A stretch of DNA of 64,000 nucleotides from Synchiropus splendidus. Its lineage: Eukaryota; Chordata; Actinopteri; Syngnathiformes; Callionymidae. Position 1 is the stretch's first letter, and each line of letters opens with the position of its first letter. Below, piece after piece: positions 36,785-50,700 of the stretch. The translations under genes were made by a program, and so were the position numbers. Below the pieces are notes generated by a model. That model saw nothing but the letters and a program-made list of their open reading frames with translations, ran no database searches and was not told the DNA's origin. The DNA is taken from positions 6,976,001-7,040,000 of the forward strand of contig NC_071345.1 in the NCBI RefSeq assembly GCF_027744825.2. The letters run 5' to 3'.

Positions 36785-38010
36785 CTGAAAGAATGGAACA
36801 GATTGATGTGCATCCAGATCCCGATAAAAAACATAAAAATGTTCTTCGATATTTAGACATAGACATATGTAAAGTTGAAATAAACTGGACAACCCCAATG
36901 CAGCCCACACCAAGCTATTGTGAAACTACATTAAAGCAATAATCCCATCCTGTCTGTCTCAGAGCCTGACTCGCTGGTGTCTTGGAGATGATTCCTGCCT
37001 GTTGGTCCGCTTGGTGTCAGGGTCTTGGTGTCAGTGAGAGGATGCTTTGTTGCTGGTGCTTATTCCTTTGGGGTCCTACCATAATTGTATATCCTTTGTA
37101 CCATTTCTTTTGGTGTCCTTGGTTTCTTAGCCATGGTTCCTTTGTGTCTGGGTCCAGGTCTCCTTGATGTCTTAGCTCCAGCTCCCTGACTCCAGGGTCA
37201 GGGCCAAAACACCAAGGTTTGTTACTCCTGGCCATGTTTTGTTTCCAGTCCCCATGGTGTTAGGGTAGTGGTTCAAATGATCGTAGTGTGTTCTGGATCC
37301 TGGCTTTCATGTCTGGTTCCTCAAGTGTCTCGGCTTAAATCGGCGGAACTGTTTTTCTATCACAGAACTCCAGATTAGACGGTGCGAATTCTCATCCCAT
37401 CGAACTCATTCTCAACACCACACATTCTCATTCTACTGTGCTGCTTGACTGTATCTTGTTTGGAGCAGTCACAATCTGCCCGACTTCCTTTTTACCCAAG
37501 AGTTAAATATGACTCAGATCACACCATGTATATATTTCCCCCGCCGTTTCAGTGAAAACCCATCATCATCTGCTGGAGGGCAATAAAATTTCATTCACAA
37601 ATCCATCCCTAGCTTAAGCTTCAAAGGCTCTACATTCCCCAACACTTGGAAACAACCTTTTACTTAAGCACAACTATGAATATAAATATGACACAACAGA
37701 CAAACAGAATTGAATCTCATTAAAATTTAACATTGTTTCTCTCAGTCCATCGTCCTGCTACGCTGGACCAAATTACATAACTCACGAGCTCTCAGCAGCA
37801 GCATCACTTTAAATCTCATTTAAACTCTGGTTTAATTTGGTGGATTTTCAATTCATTTTGATGTCTCTCGGTATAAAAGTGCGTTGTTTCTATTATGATG
37901 AACATATGTGTGAATGAGATGAAACATGCCATAGATATTTTCTTTGCAGCTCCTGCGTTATTCCACTCCTGCAGAGTACTGTATTTGAATCCAAGCAAAC
38001 ATTGGCTTAC
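36785..38010 (-). other. Likely first intron of kcnk2
   Basis: Bounded by the donor GAA|GTAAGC and the acceptor CTTTCAG. It contains a degenerate TTGGTGTC-rich stretch around 37005-37260 (repeats of the type TTTGGTGTC/CCTTGGTGTC) but no recognised exon. It is an intron only if the 38011-38430 exon is real. Confidence 0.45.
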
Positions 38011-38430
38011 TTCTCTACCATCTCTTCTGCCGTTGTTTCCTCATCGATGGAGCTTTGAAGTTCTGATAACGGTGCTGTTAGGAGAGTTGCTGCTGGCGTC
38101 CGCTGCTCCCGGTGCGGGATGAGCTCTCGCTCCACATGGTCTTCTCCTACGGTTCATGAAAAAACATCCAGGACATGACGTTCCCACCACAACATTGCCG
38201 TCTGAACGGAACAAAAGCGACGATTCTCTGCCGTAAAACCCCACCAGGTGTTCGGGGACATGATGCCCTCCGTCCTCGGCGGTGGGATGCGGGGATCGAC
38301 TGCGCGCACTGAGAGGATGGTGCGCGCCGGCTGGAGGAGAGAGAGAGAGAAAGAGGATACACGCCTTCCAGCACACGCTCGCTCCCTTCCGCGCCCCTTC
38401 CAGAGCAAATGTCGAAATCACCGTCTATTT
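38011..38430 (-). promoter_or_regulatory. kcnk2: Probable kcnk2 5' non-coding exon and promoter region
   Basis: A CpG- and purine-rich block read on the minus strand ends in a strong donor, GAGAA|GTAAGC (exon end at 38011). The terminal A joins the TG of the next exon to create the ATG of kcnk2. The leader holds several short upstream ORFs: one encoding MWSESSSRTGSSGRQQQLS, one starting ATGAGGAAA, and one starting ATGGTAGAG that overlaps the main start in another frame. The transcription start is not defined; 38430 is only where the CpG-rich block fades. Apparent long frames here are judged non-coding. Confidence 0.5.
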
Positions 38431-40574
38431 CTTGCCAAGTCATATGCTCAACGAAGATCACACTCCTCAGCCTCCACAAGCTACTTCAAGCTGGGGTTCA
38501 AAGCTCAGATTCAGGGGACCAGTTCTGTTTCATCCCAGTTTTGTTGGACATTCGGAGGTTAGAATAACCATTGGAAGATGCAGCTTCAATATCCTGTCCA
38601 GGATGGAGTTTCTTTCGCACCTAAAAAAAGGACAACTTTCAGGAAATTATTTACATTTTACATAGGCATTCTGGCATTTAGGTGTTTTTTGTTGACCATA
38701 AACCATCTGAGCTTCAAACCTGCCAATAGTTTTACCAGATGGATATCAATCTCTCAATCTCCTGACTGCAAATTTATGACTGTTATTTTGTGTTATGGGA
38801 ATCTCTTTTGCTGTTGTTAAAATGTCTTCTTCTAAAATGTTAATATTCTTCACCAACTGTACTGTTCCGGGTCCTAGATGTTTGAAAGGATCAATTTCAG
38901 TAGGTCCAGCTAAGAGGTCCTGTCTTCTCCCCTCTGAACAGAAAGGAATGGTGTGGTTTCTGAGAGCTGGTATGAGTCTTGTCAGCAAGGAGGTGTTTGG
39001 AGTTTAACAATAACTGATTTGGATGAATGAAAGCTTCCTTTTAATTCAAAATTTCCAACAACAACTATTTTTCCACTTCTCCATGACAAGGAAGGTCATG
39101 AGCATTTTTGTTGTGGATCTTAAAGCTACAGTTAGGAAGGGGCCTCCATTTTGACTAAATCTACGCACTGTATTCTCTATATCATTTACAGCTGAGATAA
39201 AAACCAGGATTCAGATGAAGAGACGGATGAACTAGACAGACAAACCAACTCAGTATTACCATCAGCTGCTCCGACTTGCATCAGACAGATAATAATGGGT
39301 GTGAGGCCTCCAGAAAGTGAAAAAAATGACAGCTGAGAGAAGAGCTGAGACAGAGAGCTCTGTAAGTGCGGTGGTCCCCTCTCACCCACTGGGAGCAATC
39401 AGTCAGGAAATCCTTAATCCACAGGCAGATGGGGTGAGATATTCCCGACAAATGGCACTGTTATTCTGCTCAGCGCGTCCATGTGGCACATCATCATGCA
39501 GTGCTGTTGTTACCCACTGGACGTTTGGTCTGTGACAGCGCTCGATTTGTTTGCGCCGACATAGAACATGCATTATGAAAAGCACATGTTGACCACAAGG
39601 AGAGGTGCACGCTAATAAGATTGACTCCTATTAGTGAGGCAGTGGAACAGGTTGGGTCCAGGCCGTGTTCAGTTTCACTCATCCACATGCAGGTGTGACC
39701 GCTGCCAAGAGGAGTGATAATTCGATTTTAAGAAGCAGATTAGTTCCATGCGTGAGTGAGTGTGTGCATGGTTTGTCATACGTGTGAGCACCAAGTCTTG
39801 ACAAGACACCTTCTTGTGGGGACATTTTGCTTTAGGTTTAGATTAGACAAGTTTAGATTTAGGTTTATTGTGACTGTTGAGAGGAGGGTAAGAGAAAATT
39901 TAAAATAAAAATTAAGTGACAACATTATGTGTGATTATGAAATGACACTTGCAAAATGCACAGAAAATGTTGGTTTGTTGTGTTTTATTTAACTTGAACC
40001 ATATTCCATTTAAGGATTCTTGATGTGTCTCAAACATTTAAAAAATGTACTTTCAATTCTTTGCCAATGGAAAAGACGAAAAATGTATGTTTCAGTTGCA
40101 TCATGATGAACAAAAATCAATTCATAAGACAAAAATGTCAGAGACAATGTCAGTTTTATAGTTTTACTCTGACTCCAGGAGGGCCACATAAATACAGTCA
40201 GTGGGCCGCATTTTGCTCCCGGGCCTGGTTTAGAGAATTAAACTGTCAGTAAAAGTAGTTCATTATAATTGGGTGCAAGTTTGGTTCAGAGTACTGGTTA
40301 AGCTCAGCGTTTGTTTTGGATGGTTAAGTTAATGGTGAAAGCATTATGACAACATAAGGTCCTCACAAAAATAGCAAAACAAGCATGTGTTTATCCTGCG
40401 TCATGGGGAACAATTCTTGACAAAACATTATCCTTGTGGGGACCTTCTGGTTCCAACTTCAAAATAACACACTCATTATAATTGGGTTTATGTTTGGTTC
40501 AGAGTCCTGGTTGAAGTGAGCCATTGGTTTTGGCTGGTTAGGTTTAGGGTGAGAGGCTGGGGAAAGCATTATGT

Positions 40575-40681
40575 CAGAGAGAAATCCCCACCACAAATCT
40601 ATTTCTTGCCAAGTCATATGCTCAACAAAGATCACACTCCTCAGCCTCCACAAGCTACTTCAAGCAGAGAGAAATCCCCAC
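40575..40681. repeat. 68-bp templated insertion flanked by a 17-bp direct repeat
   Basis: Bases 40598-40665 are a copy, with one mismatch, of 38424-38491 in the kcnk2 5' flank. The copy is bracketed by CAGAGAGAAATCCCCAC at 40575-40591 and 40665-40681, as expected if the 68-base filler was inserted with duplication of the target. Confidence 0.85.
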
Positions 40682-43600
40682 AAGGATAGCAATACAAACA
40701 TGTCTGAAATAAATACAGAAATAACAGGACCAGCACTAAAAACTTAATTCTGTTAAGTCGAGTCACTTGTACAACAATCTTCATGAGCTACAGTCAAAAT
40801 TCAGCTCAGACTCTCATGAAAATAATGCGATTTTTTACGACGCATCCTTTTTTTGTTGCAGTAATTAAATTGCCATGATAAAAGAAGAGTCTGAACTTTA
40901 ACCATCACATTTCTTAATATTACACATTTGCATCTCGTCTCATCCTCTGAGGCTTTTCGCTCACAAGGAGATCAACCGGAAGCTTGTGAAAGCGTTGCGA
41001 AAGAGACCGCAGTGACATTTTCACATAATGGAACCACATTCTTGTAAAACTTTGAAGGGCATCTGCAACAGAACACTGACATATAAACCTTTGCACAGAA
41101 GGGCTCCACATATGCAGACAGAAATCACAACCAAATTCAGTTTGATTTAAGGCCTCATTCATGAGCTCTCAACTGAAAGTTAAATTCAACGCCAATAACA
41201 GGGCTTTTTCTCAATTCATAGGCATCTTCTAGACGGTTTTCGACTGAACTCCAAGTACTCTAACCAAATAACAGCCAGCAAAATTACCAGAAGGTTTTCC
41301 AACTGTGGTGAGTGACACATGCTCAGGTGTGGAAAAAGATCTTGCTACACGGAATATGGTTTAATTCTTAATAATCGCGGAGAAACTTTTAAAATGGCCT
41401 TCTGCTGTACAGGATTACAAGGTGACATCAAAGGTCATTTACACGCTTTGATCCATGGCAACTCAGGTAGGCAACTACTCGAACACTCTTGAAACAGAGC
41501 CGGGCTGCGAGCGGAGGAGTGGTACTGCGTGGGGGAGTTGGAGAGCAGACAAGCTGCAGCGTTGCGCGATGTGCTGCAGATGCCTGCAGGTCGTAGTGAG
41601 GACAACCAGGATGAGAAGAGAACGGACCCAAGCCTGCGCTATTGTGCTGACTGATGTTGTGCAACATGAACTGGACCGACAAGATCTAGTCAAGGGGAGT
41701 TGGTCATCAATGATCACGGCCTCACTCCTGGCAGTCTGGGAAGGAGTGACCATACTGTTGTCCAGGGTGATTCTGAAGTCAATGTTATTATTACTAGGTA
41801 ATTACGTTTCCAATAGGGGTCACATTATGTATGGGGACCTTTGTAAGGGGTCATCTAGAAGGCCGTAAGGATGAAGCCTTTTCATGATGGTGAACTGAAA
41901 ATATATGGAAGTGAATTGTGAAGACAAATATATCAAGTGCTTAAACTAATAACACAAGAGTAAAATTCGATTGGTTTTTTTAAATTCTAAAATGATGTTT
42001 TATAACTATATATGAGTTAATTTCATTTCCATTTTAATTCCATATTCTGTCAGAGACATTTCTACAGTATCATACTCTCAGGGGCCACATAAATTGAGAC
42101 TAAGGGCCCCATGTGGCCCCCGGCACAGCACTTTTTTCCCCGTTTTTTTTCAGAGGTTCAGAATTACTGGGTCAATCTGATGCAAATGATCAGAACCTCT
42201 TCTGTCGTTTTCACCTCAGGGTTTGCCACAACAAGTCAGTTAACATCTCTCCTGTAGCTTCTATCAGTCCTCTGAATGGCAAGTTTCATTAGTACAAACC
42301 CTGAGGGACCGAACAACTTCGACTTTTACAAGACCTCACAAGAAACACTGCGGTATTGGTGTAGTACTAAAAATACATCAAAAATGTTGACTGAATTGTA
42401 GCGAAAAAACAGGTTTGGTCAGATTATGTTAATAAAAAAAAAACACAAAAGAACAATTATAAATTTTGCTTTTGAGGGAAAGGGGTGAACGGAAGTACCG
42501 TTATGTTGTGGCATGATGAAGGTATAAAAAAAAATCAAATAAAAATTGAACTTCTTCTCGGGGAGTCCACTCAGGTGGCTGTTAGCATTAGCTGCTGTTA
42601 TTAGCGTCCAAAGGCTCTTTAATATGGCAGAAACTTGTTGCCATGACTGTATGAAGATCAGGCTATTCTTCAATAAAAGAGCTCGCAAATGAATATGCCT
42701 CAACAACAACATCAACAAAATGAAAGCGACTCGTCCTCAAACCAGAACAGTGTGTTTCTGACACTGACGTCAGGTGTTGTTTTGTAAGATGGCTGGCAGA
42801 CTTCCTCAATGTGCATCTCCAAAAAGCCCTGCGTGGTTTCTGCATCCACACTGATCTGCATTTAAGGCACACGTGTGTTTTGAAATCAAACCCCGCTCAG
42901 TCACATGGTCGATGTGATCAATGCACGAAGGCCCCGCTGAGGTTATGCCATTGAAAACATGCTCTCAGTCCTCACATTTCACCCCCACTCAATTTGTTAC
43001 ATCAGGCGATGTTACGAAAAACAAATCTTCCGTGGAGGTGCTCTTCAGCCCCAGCAGGGATGTCAGTGTCACCGAGCCCACCCGGCTGTTGCATAGGTAC
43101 TCCTTGGCAACAGGGGGCTGATGAATCAAGAAGTGGTGACGGCGGAAGGTTACTGCACACAGAGACAAACAACCACACTTGACTCAACACAGGAGAGAAG
43201 ATATAACTGTGAGTCACTTATATGATGATTGGTATTAACATCACAATGTCTGAGTTTGACTTTCGACGACGCCAGCTGATGTCAGAGTCTGAACCGGCAG
43301 CTAGAGTCCCTTCTATATCACATCACAAATCCAGACTGTGGTTAACTGTTTGTTTTCTTTTTTAATTGAACAACGTCTCTTCTCATATACCAAATGTGAT
43401 TCAGCTTCACTTAGAGCAGTACCTTAAACCTGCTGGGACTGACTGTCAAAATGGCGGACCAGGGGGCAAAAATGTAGGCCTTTAATAAAGTATATTAAAA
43501 GTGAAAACTAGAAAAGCACTGAGAAAGTGCAAACCTCCGCCAATAATCCCGCTCATCGATACCATTTCACTTTAAAGGTGTCTGATTTATTGTTGTTTGT

Positions 43601-44727
43601 TTAGTTTAATATGGATATACGTGTTTATATTATTTGCGGGTCACATTTTCACAGTTTAACAACTGCTTAGTGTTTAATGTATTATACAGGAGTTTTTGTA
43701 TTTCTGAATGGTTTGGATCTTCACTGACACTACAGTTTGGTGTTTTGGGAGCTTATCTATACATACAATTATCCAAATACTTTTTTGTGAAAGTAAACAA
43801 GTGTGATGTTACCATTTGCTAACATGCATGGCTAAGAGCTGATGAACATAATGGTTGTAACTGTTGCTTCTTTATTCCATTGTATTTTTCCATTGGTCGA
43901 TGTGAGGCAGCGAACAGGTCCTTGTGACGCAGCCAGTAATTCATTAAGGCCTTGCCTTCACCTCACCAACAGCGTGCTTGTTGTCTGATGCTCTTCACTA
44001 GGTATCACTGCAGGGTGGGGTGTAATTATCCGTAATGGTTCTGCTAATAAGCAACATACCAGCTTTCAGGCAACCAGAGTTTTTTTCAATTTAATTATCA
44101 TCACTTATAAATGAAGTAATCAGGCTAATGGCTTGACAGGAAGGAGGTGCTTCACTTTCCTGCTTCAGCGTGACCCTGAAAATATCTGAAAAACACTGTT
44201 CATCCATGCACTTTCTTCCGTTGTTTAGTCATGGAGTTTGTTTAAGACGGTGAGACGCGATTCAAAATGATCATTTCATAGACATCGAGCTAAAAGTAAA
44301 TCACAGTCACCATTTCTAATTTCCTAGGTTCTGGTGTATTTGCTGGATGAGATGTGACAGTCACGGAACTGTGTTCAGGATACTGAGCATCAAAGAGCCG
44401 CCGACTCAGCACAACAGCGTTCCGCTGTGTTCAGTCTTGCTCTGCAGCCTTGTGTTTTTGTGTACACCTTTTAAACCCCAACAGCGGCTTTTCTGCGTCC
44501 GTCTGAAAATGCTTACTGTAGTCAGGCAGATGAAATCCTCAACTATTTAAAGGAAGAGTGTGGTTGGGGGTAGGGGGTGTTGCTCAGGGGGTCCCCACAA
44601 TAATATAGGGATTACTGTACCGCACTGTCAATAGTGCAACTGACATTCTTTCGTTCATTTCATTCCATAAATCCCCATTTTCCCCTTCCACTCTTATTCT
44701 CCTTACAAAAACAGCATGGCTTTAATA

Positions 44728-45048
44728 GGGCTGTCAATAGATTAACATTTTAATCACATTTAATCGCACTAAAGCTGAGTTTACTGGCAAATTAATGAAG
44801 ACATTTTGGAAGATTTTATCAACAACAAGAGCGAACATAAGTGCATTCTTCATGCAGACATTTGTTTAGTCCAACAACTGAACAACAGATACTGCCAACC
44901 AACATTCTTTAGAAACACCTGCTCTGCATTGTAAAAAATATTGGCCACTCTTACATTTCCCTTACATAGAGAACAGATACAAAATGTGAGATTAATTTGC
45001 TATTAATCGCAAGTTAACTCAAAATTTTCATTTGCTGACAGCCTTACT
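44728..45048. mobile_element. Probable non-autonomous DNA transposon with short TIRs
   Basis: The left end AGGGCTGTCAATAGATTAA and the right end (TTTGCTGACAGCCTT) share an inverted GGCTGTCA core. The interior is A/T-rich with TTAATCGC words near both ends and no frame for a transposase. No target duplication was certain. Confidence 0.5.
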
Positions 45049-47195
45049 TTTTGAAGCTTCCTGCAGCGCTTCATAGTTAAGGTGGCTGCCTTGTCAACAA
45101 CTGCTCGCTGTTCTTCACCAATAGCTCTTGAGCTTGATTCAAGCTGCTCTGTTAAAGCAGCTCTTCCTGCTCATCATAACAAGTTGAGCACTCATGTTCC
45201 TCAGAGTGTTTCCAATATTTGTGGGAAGAAGCAGAGAAATACTGGACTGGCATGGGGACTGCATGTGTGTGTGACCTATCTAAAATTGTTGTCCATGTGT
45301 AGTTTGTAATATGGTGGTGTGACTGCAAATCATATCTGAACGTCATCAAACGTCAAAAAAAGACGTCCACGGTTTCAAATGTGTCTCTGTTGTGTTCATT
45401 ACAGCGGTGAATCTTGTGACCTTGCGTGTCTTTCTGAAGTGCTGTTAGAGCCTTTCTTCCCTTAGAATGGATGGAGGAACTGTTGCAGTGCTACGAGCGG
45501 CAGATACTTTGACCTTTGTCTCCTTTGCTCCAGTCCTGTTCTTCGATTGTTTTGGTGGCAGTTGTGAGGGCAACAGCCAGGATGTGCTGTCGTTCATCAG
45601 ACATGCTTCTAAGCCAACTGCTGTGTTAAGAGTGTGTGTTTCAGTTCTGTGCCACTTGACCTTTTACAGTGGAGTCCAAGCATAAGCTAAACGGAATAAT
45701 CCTCTGTCTGCACTGACTTGAGCTGTTTCTGAAGAAGACGTTCCACGTCACATCAACCTCAACTAGACCCTGACATACCAGGAAGCGTTGTAGCCTTGCC
45801 GTCAGCTGTGCAATAGCGGGAAAAGTCATGACACTCGAGTCCCCAGAATGAAGCAGAGTTGAGGCTGAATCCTCTCTGTCCCATTGGTGCAGCCATCTGA
45901 AGACACACCAGTGGGAGGAAAAAAACTTGCTGAAAGCCACAATTCTAATTAAATGAACTGGATTATATAGAAGAAAAGAAGCTTAGATAAGTGGGAGAAG
46001 CTGAAAACAATACAACTAAGAGCAAATAATGACATAATGAAGGACGAGTGTTGAATTATGAAATGTATAAGATTAGAAAGCCGGACTGAAAGACGTCCCC
46101 CGAGGAGAACAACTGCGCTTCAGAATGATCCGCTTTATTTTCATTGCATTCTTGTCTCCTCCAATCAGTGTCTGCCGCTCTTCTCTTCCCTGGATGACAC
46201 ACGCACACACACACCATTTTATATTTTCAAGAACCAGCATCTGTCTCCGGGAGCGACGACGGCAGTCAGAGACGACAGCAGAACAATCAATATCCATCCG
46301 AGGGCTGAAGTGAAGAATCCATACTGGGGAGAATCCGGTCCAGCTCACTGGGAAATGGTGTGGCACCAAATATATACATATATATGCGTGCGTGTGTGTG
46401 TTTGTCGTTTGTAAATGAATAAGGAATCATCTATTTCATTCATGTTTTTTTCAGATGCCGCCTTAAACCAAGCCAGGCACATGCATTCCTAGTCACGCTT
46501 ATATCACTGCATACATATTCATATTGGCTTGCAACACATCGTGACATTCTTGATCCGACAGTCCAGGATTTTACTGCCCGCTGCTTTCTTCACTGTCTAT
46601 TTCACTTCCATCAGACACTCTGCCCTGACTTTTAATGTAAGCTTTCAATGGGAACTAATTGATGTGTCTTTGTTTATATGTGGTGCCAGTTTTCCCCGAG
46701 GAGCAGAGGAGACATTTATCGAGCTCCAGTTCTCACTGTCTGGAACATCACATGATGAGTGTGGGAGTTTTCTGCCCCTCGTGTAGGTCGCAGCAGATAG
46801 AGCTACTCTGTCAGACGCAGACAATGTGAAAGGAAACAGACAAACATCTCAGCGGGGATTGTCTTGTGTACACCCCACTATCTCAGCATCCACGGCAGAC
46901 GGCAGGTGGAGAGACGTGGAACTGGTTAGGGACAGATAAGCCGCTGAAAATCCTCCTGTTTATTGTCAGCGAGTCGTGTGAACGCTCAGCCACCGCTGAC
47001 CACCCTCATTCTGCTCTGCGCTACACCTGCGATTGCTGATCCATCGAGACTCTTTCATGCTATTTGACTTGATGTCAGTTTAGCTCCATTTCACCAACAG
47101 AATGTGACGAATTCTGGCCAATTGATGGCACTTTTATCCAACAAACACCAATATAATTAGCTAAAACTGTGAGCCTGCTCACACAAGTACACCAA

Positions 47196-47764
47196 GGCGG
47201 TGTCCCATTTCTCACACTAACACTTGTTTTTGACCCTAACACAGGGTTTTGCACGTTCCCATGTAAGTGTAGTGTGTCAATACTCCCAAGACCGAGGGCA
47301 CTTGAAATGATCCCTTCAAACCAGGGGAGCTCCGGAGCTCCGGAGTACTTTATTTAAAAACAATGTTGGATAGCACAACAGGAACATTTTAGCAACGAGG
47401 ACTACTCTTCCATTTGTTTAGCATCCTCATACCGCTGACAGATCTATCACCGCAACACAGCAGTGAAGCTGGCTTTGGCTCCGCCCATTTCTCCTCCGTT
47501 GGTTCACCAAACCTAGTGAGATGATCAGCGCCGATGCAAGAGGTTGCAAAAACACTGGTTTTAGCATTTCCAAAACGTCTCCAACACTATGGAGGAAACA
47601 AAATGCAGCACTGCAGCCAATGACACGCTGTCTTTACGCGTGAGGTGTTCTTGATGTCCCCAATTCTTGGGGACATCAAGAACACTTCATTGTCGGAGGA
47701 CACTTCATAGTGGAGGGCACTCAAAACCTTGTGCCAATGTTAGGGTGAGAAAAGGGACACAGCC
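47196..47764. mobile_element. Non-autonomous DNA transposon, copy 2 (TIR family A)
   Basis: Same orientation and layout as the copy at 35176-35875. It begins GGCGGTGTCCCATTTCTCAC and ends GGTGAGAAAAGGGACACAGCC, so its right end is the better preserved inverted repeat. It is about 130 bases shorter. The two copies differ by many substitutions and indels, so they are independent old insertions, not a recent duplication. Confidence 0.78.
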
Positions 47765-50700
47765 CAAGTCTCAGGTCACTTTAGTCGGAGACTACAACCA
47801 TCGGTTTTAGCATGTTAACACTGCTGAGTCATGTTTCTGTGTTGAGTGATTTCCAGTTGTTCGGTTACACTGCAATTTTGGAAGTCCAAAGTTGCCCAGT
47901 CACCAGACATTCAGAATCAACCAGGCCATGATTGAGCAGAGTGAGATTCTTCCCTGTGAAAACCCCGAGCTGTTGTTATATGAGGCTCTGAAGCGGCTGG
48001 GTGTTTATTATTGCGGTGCTCAATTATTGCATTTAATTCAACTATCAGTGTGTTCATTGACTGCAAGGACTTGTAATGTCTCTTATAGGAGATGTCACAA
48101 TATTTAAAGAGTCAAGTCAGACAGTGTTGCTGAGCAACTGCAGCGTAGATTCTGTCCTCCCCTCACACGATAATCAGCTGAGGAGGAACTTGTTTTGGAT
48201 AGAGAGGGAGAGAAGGGAAGTCGAGGGAGTTTTACTGGTAACTTCAATAACCAATACCTGCTGTAAAGATTTTCTCCAGTGTGTTTCAACACGGAATACA
48301 AGTAGACTTATTTTATATTCCACAGATTTGAAAAGAAAAATGTTGTTTTTCTGAGAGGAAAGATGGCCAGTGGCAGAAGAGCAATCATTTGTTTATTATT
48401 TTCAAGTGCAACTGTCGGCTGGAGAGTGAGACCGTGTGGAACAAGCTTCTTCAGGGTTATGAACAAAATCCTCCAGTGTTTCTTGCAGAGGAAAAGGTGA
48501 CGATCGTGACATTTTTCTCAGCTTAACCCCAGTGAACCCTGCGCACACAGAGAGTCAGAAGTGTTTTTATCCTGAGCCGTCTTTTCTTTAGATTGATTTG
48601 ATTTTGAAACATGGTTTTAATGTTGGAAAACCAAAGTGCACCCTCATTTTCTGCACGTTTTTGACCAGTGTTGTGCCGTGAGAGACTGTCAGGTGGGCCG
48701 TGAGAAATGATGCAATTTGACTTAACTTGTGATAGAGCTCGGCAATATGAGGACATTAAATTAGAATGTGTTGCCGATCAACCAACGTGGATTCGGTCAC
48801 GTTCATTCTATATTTTATACACTATAGATTTATGCTAATGCATTAACTTGCCGGTCAAATGCGCAACTTTAAGTTATTTTTAAACCTAATGTGCCTCTAA
48901 CCTAACCACACACCTTCATGGTAGATGGACGGAGCGTTCCTTGTTGTAACTGCGATGCCAAAGACTGACTGCAAAGCAGAGCTAACAGAGCTAACTTGAC
49001 GTCTCACTTCAAAACTTTGACACTAGTAGACCATCAAAATTAGTTTTGTGGCTTAAATGTTGACTTAAAATCTTAACACGGAACCAAATAAATGCACTCT
49101 AAAATGTGAAAGCGATATAGCGTCATTGTTGTTATCAAACTAAGACAAAGAATGTTTAAGATTTGTGATCAAATTGAAACAGTTATTTAAAATAAATAAA
49201 TAAAATCATGATATATGCCTGGAGACATAAAATCCATTTTCTGCTATTTGTTTCCACAAATAACATGCCAAAATAGCTGAATGTCAGTAGCTACATTTTT
49301 TTTTACAAATTAAAAGGGATCTTTTCTCCAAGACTTTCGATTGAGCACAACTGGTAGCTTTGCCTGAGGTAGCTTCGGTGATGCGTCTTGGGATTTTTTT
49401 TTCAGTGAACAGTGTGTTGTGCCTTTGAAAAAAGGTTGAAAAACACTTTCATTTACATTGCTGACTGTATATTGTCTGTAGGTGTCTGTTGCCGGCCCAT
49501 ATGTGACCCATGACGGACTGGTGACTCATCCCGGGCATCCCCTCCCAGCATGATAAGAAATATCGCAGATCTTTTCTCAAAACCAAAATCCATCTGCGAG
49601 GACACAGATTTGTCCTTGGCAGAGCTACCCCTATTGTGTGCAACACGGGTGCCACTTTGGGTTTTGGACCCGAAATCATTCTGACTGGCAGCAGTGATTA
49701 TTGTGGAACAGTGCTGGCAACCTAAAGGACTGCTGCAGCACATGCTGGTCGGAGAGAGCGGCGCTCATTATGATGCTGAAGGCGACAGACAAAAGATTTC
49801 TCCACAGTAAATAAACTTCGGGTAAGATGGCCTCCATTGTCCAGTCAATAAGGACCCGGAGACATTCGATTTAAGAGTCCTAATCCTGTAAAACACTGAG
49901 GAATCAAGTGGAAACGCAGGGAGCATTTTAAAGCCTTAAACATGTTGGAGCCAAAAGGTCAGTCACAGGAGGCAAGCGAGGACCGGATTAATCATAAAAC
50001 CAGCATATAAAGAGAGAGCATCTACTGCAGACCTCAGACTGATTCTATTAACTCGCAAGGTGGTTCGATCCACACAAAGTACCCGCGATTACCGGCATCA
50101 TTCGCCAGCGAGTGGTCAGTTATCTTCATTGTTCTGGTTACAGCTGCAGCCGAGGGAAAGACCACTTCACGGCTTCCACATGTGAAACCATGACGGTGAG
50201 TCTTGGTCATTTGCATCGGCTTGCAGGTAGAAAACTGAATTTCTGATGTTGAAAGGAATTGAAATTCCATCAGACAAAGGAATTCAGGAAATGATAATGC
50301 ATTTAAATGACCTTTAAATTTGAATAAATCGAATTAGCTTTCTGATCCAGGTGAAGAATCATTTGTAAATTTAATCACCTTTCATAATCACTTTGTGGCA
50401 CCTGGACCTCCAAGAGTTTGGAGACTGGAATCGATTTGACTTGGGTGAGTCAGTGGCGGATGATTGAAGTCACATTTTCAACTGAATCAAAGGCAGATTT
50501 GCTCCGATGTGACGCAGCATGAACTCACTGGAGGATGGAGTTGAACTCAGGCTGATCCACTGTTTATAATAAGCATATTAACATTGTTATTAACAACAAG
50601 AGCTTCTCTGAACCCTAGAATTCATTACACGACGCCCCAATTGACCCCGGAAGAGAGAAACTGGAAAAAGTAATTTCATGTGTTTTTATTGTTGCTGCTT

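Noticed and set aside
36982..37235. Open frames on both strands in a TTGGTGTC-rich stretch
   Set aside because: The text reflects a degenerate short repeat in the probable first intron of kcnk2; no family similarity.
38041..38479. Three overlapping frames of 84-126 codons on the minus strand near the kcnk2 5' end
   Set aside because: None has a usable in-frame junction to the first channel exon. One starts in the 68-base word that is also duplicated at 40.6 kb. The region is better explained as CpG-rich leader/promoter.
41428..41868. Overlapping open frames on both strands (up to 137 codons)
   Set aside because: Frames on opposite strands are similarly open and share no family motif; no splice partners were found. 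I considered a transposon remnant but could not support it.
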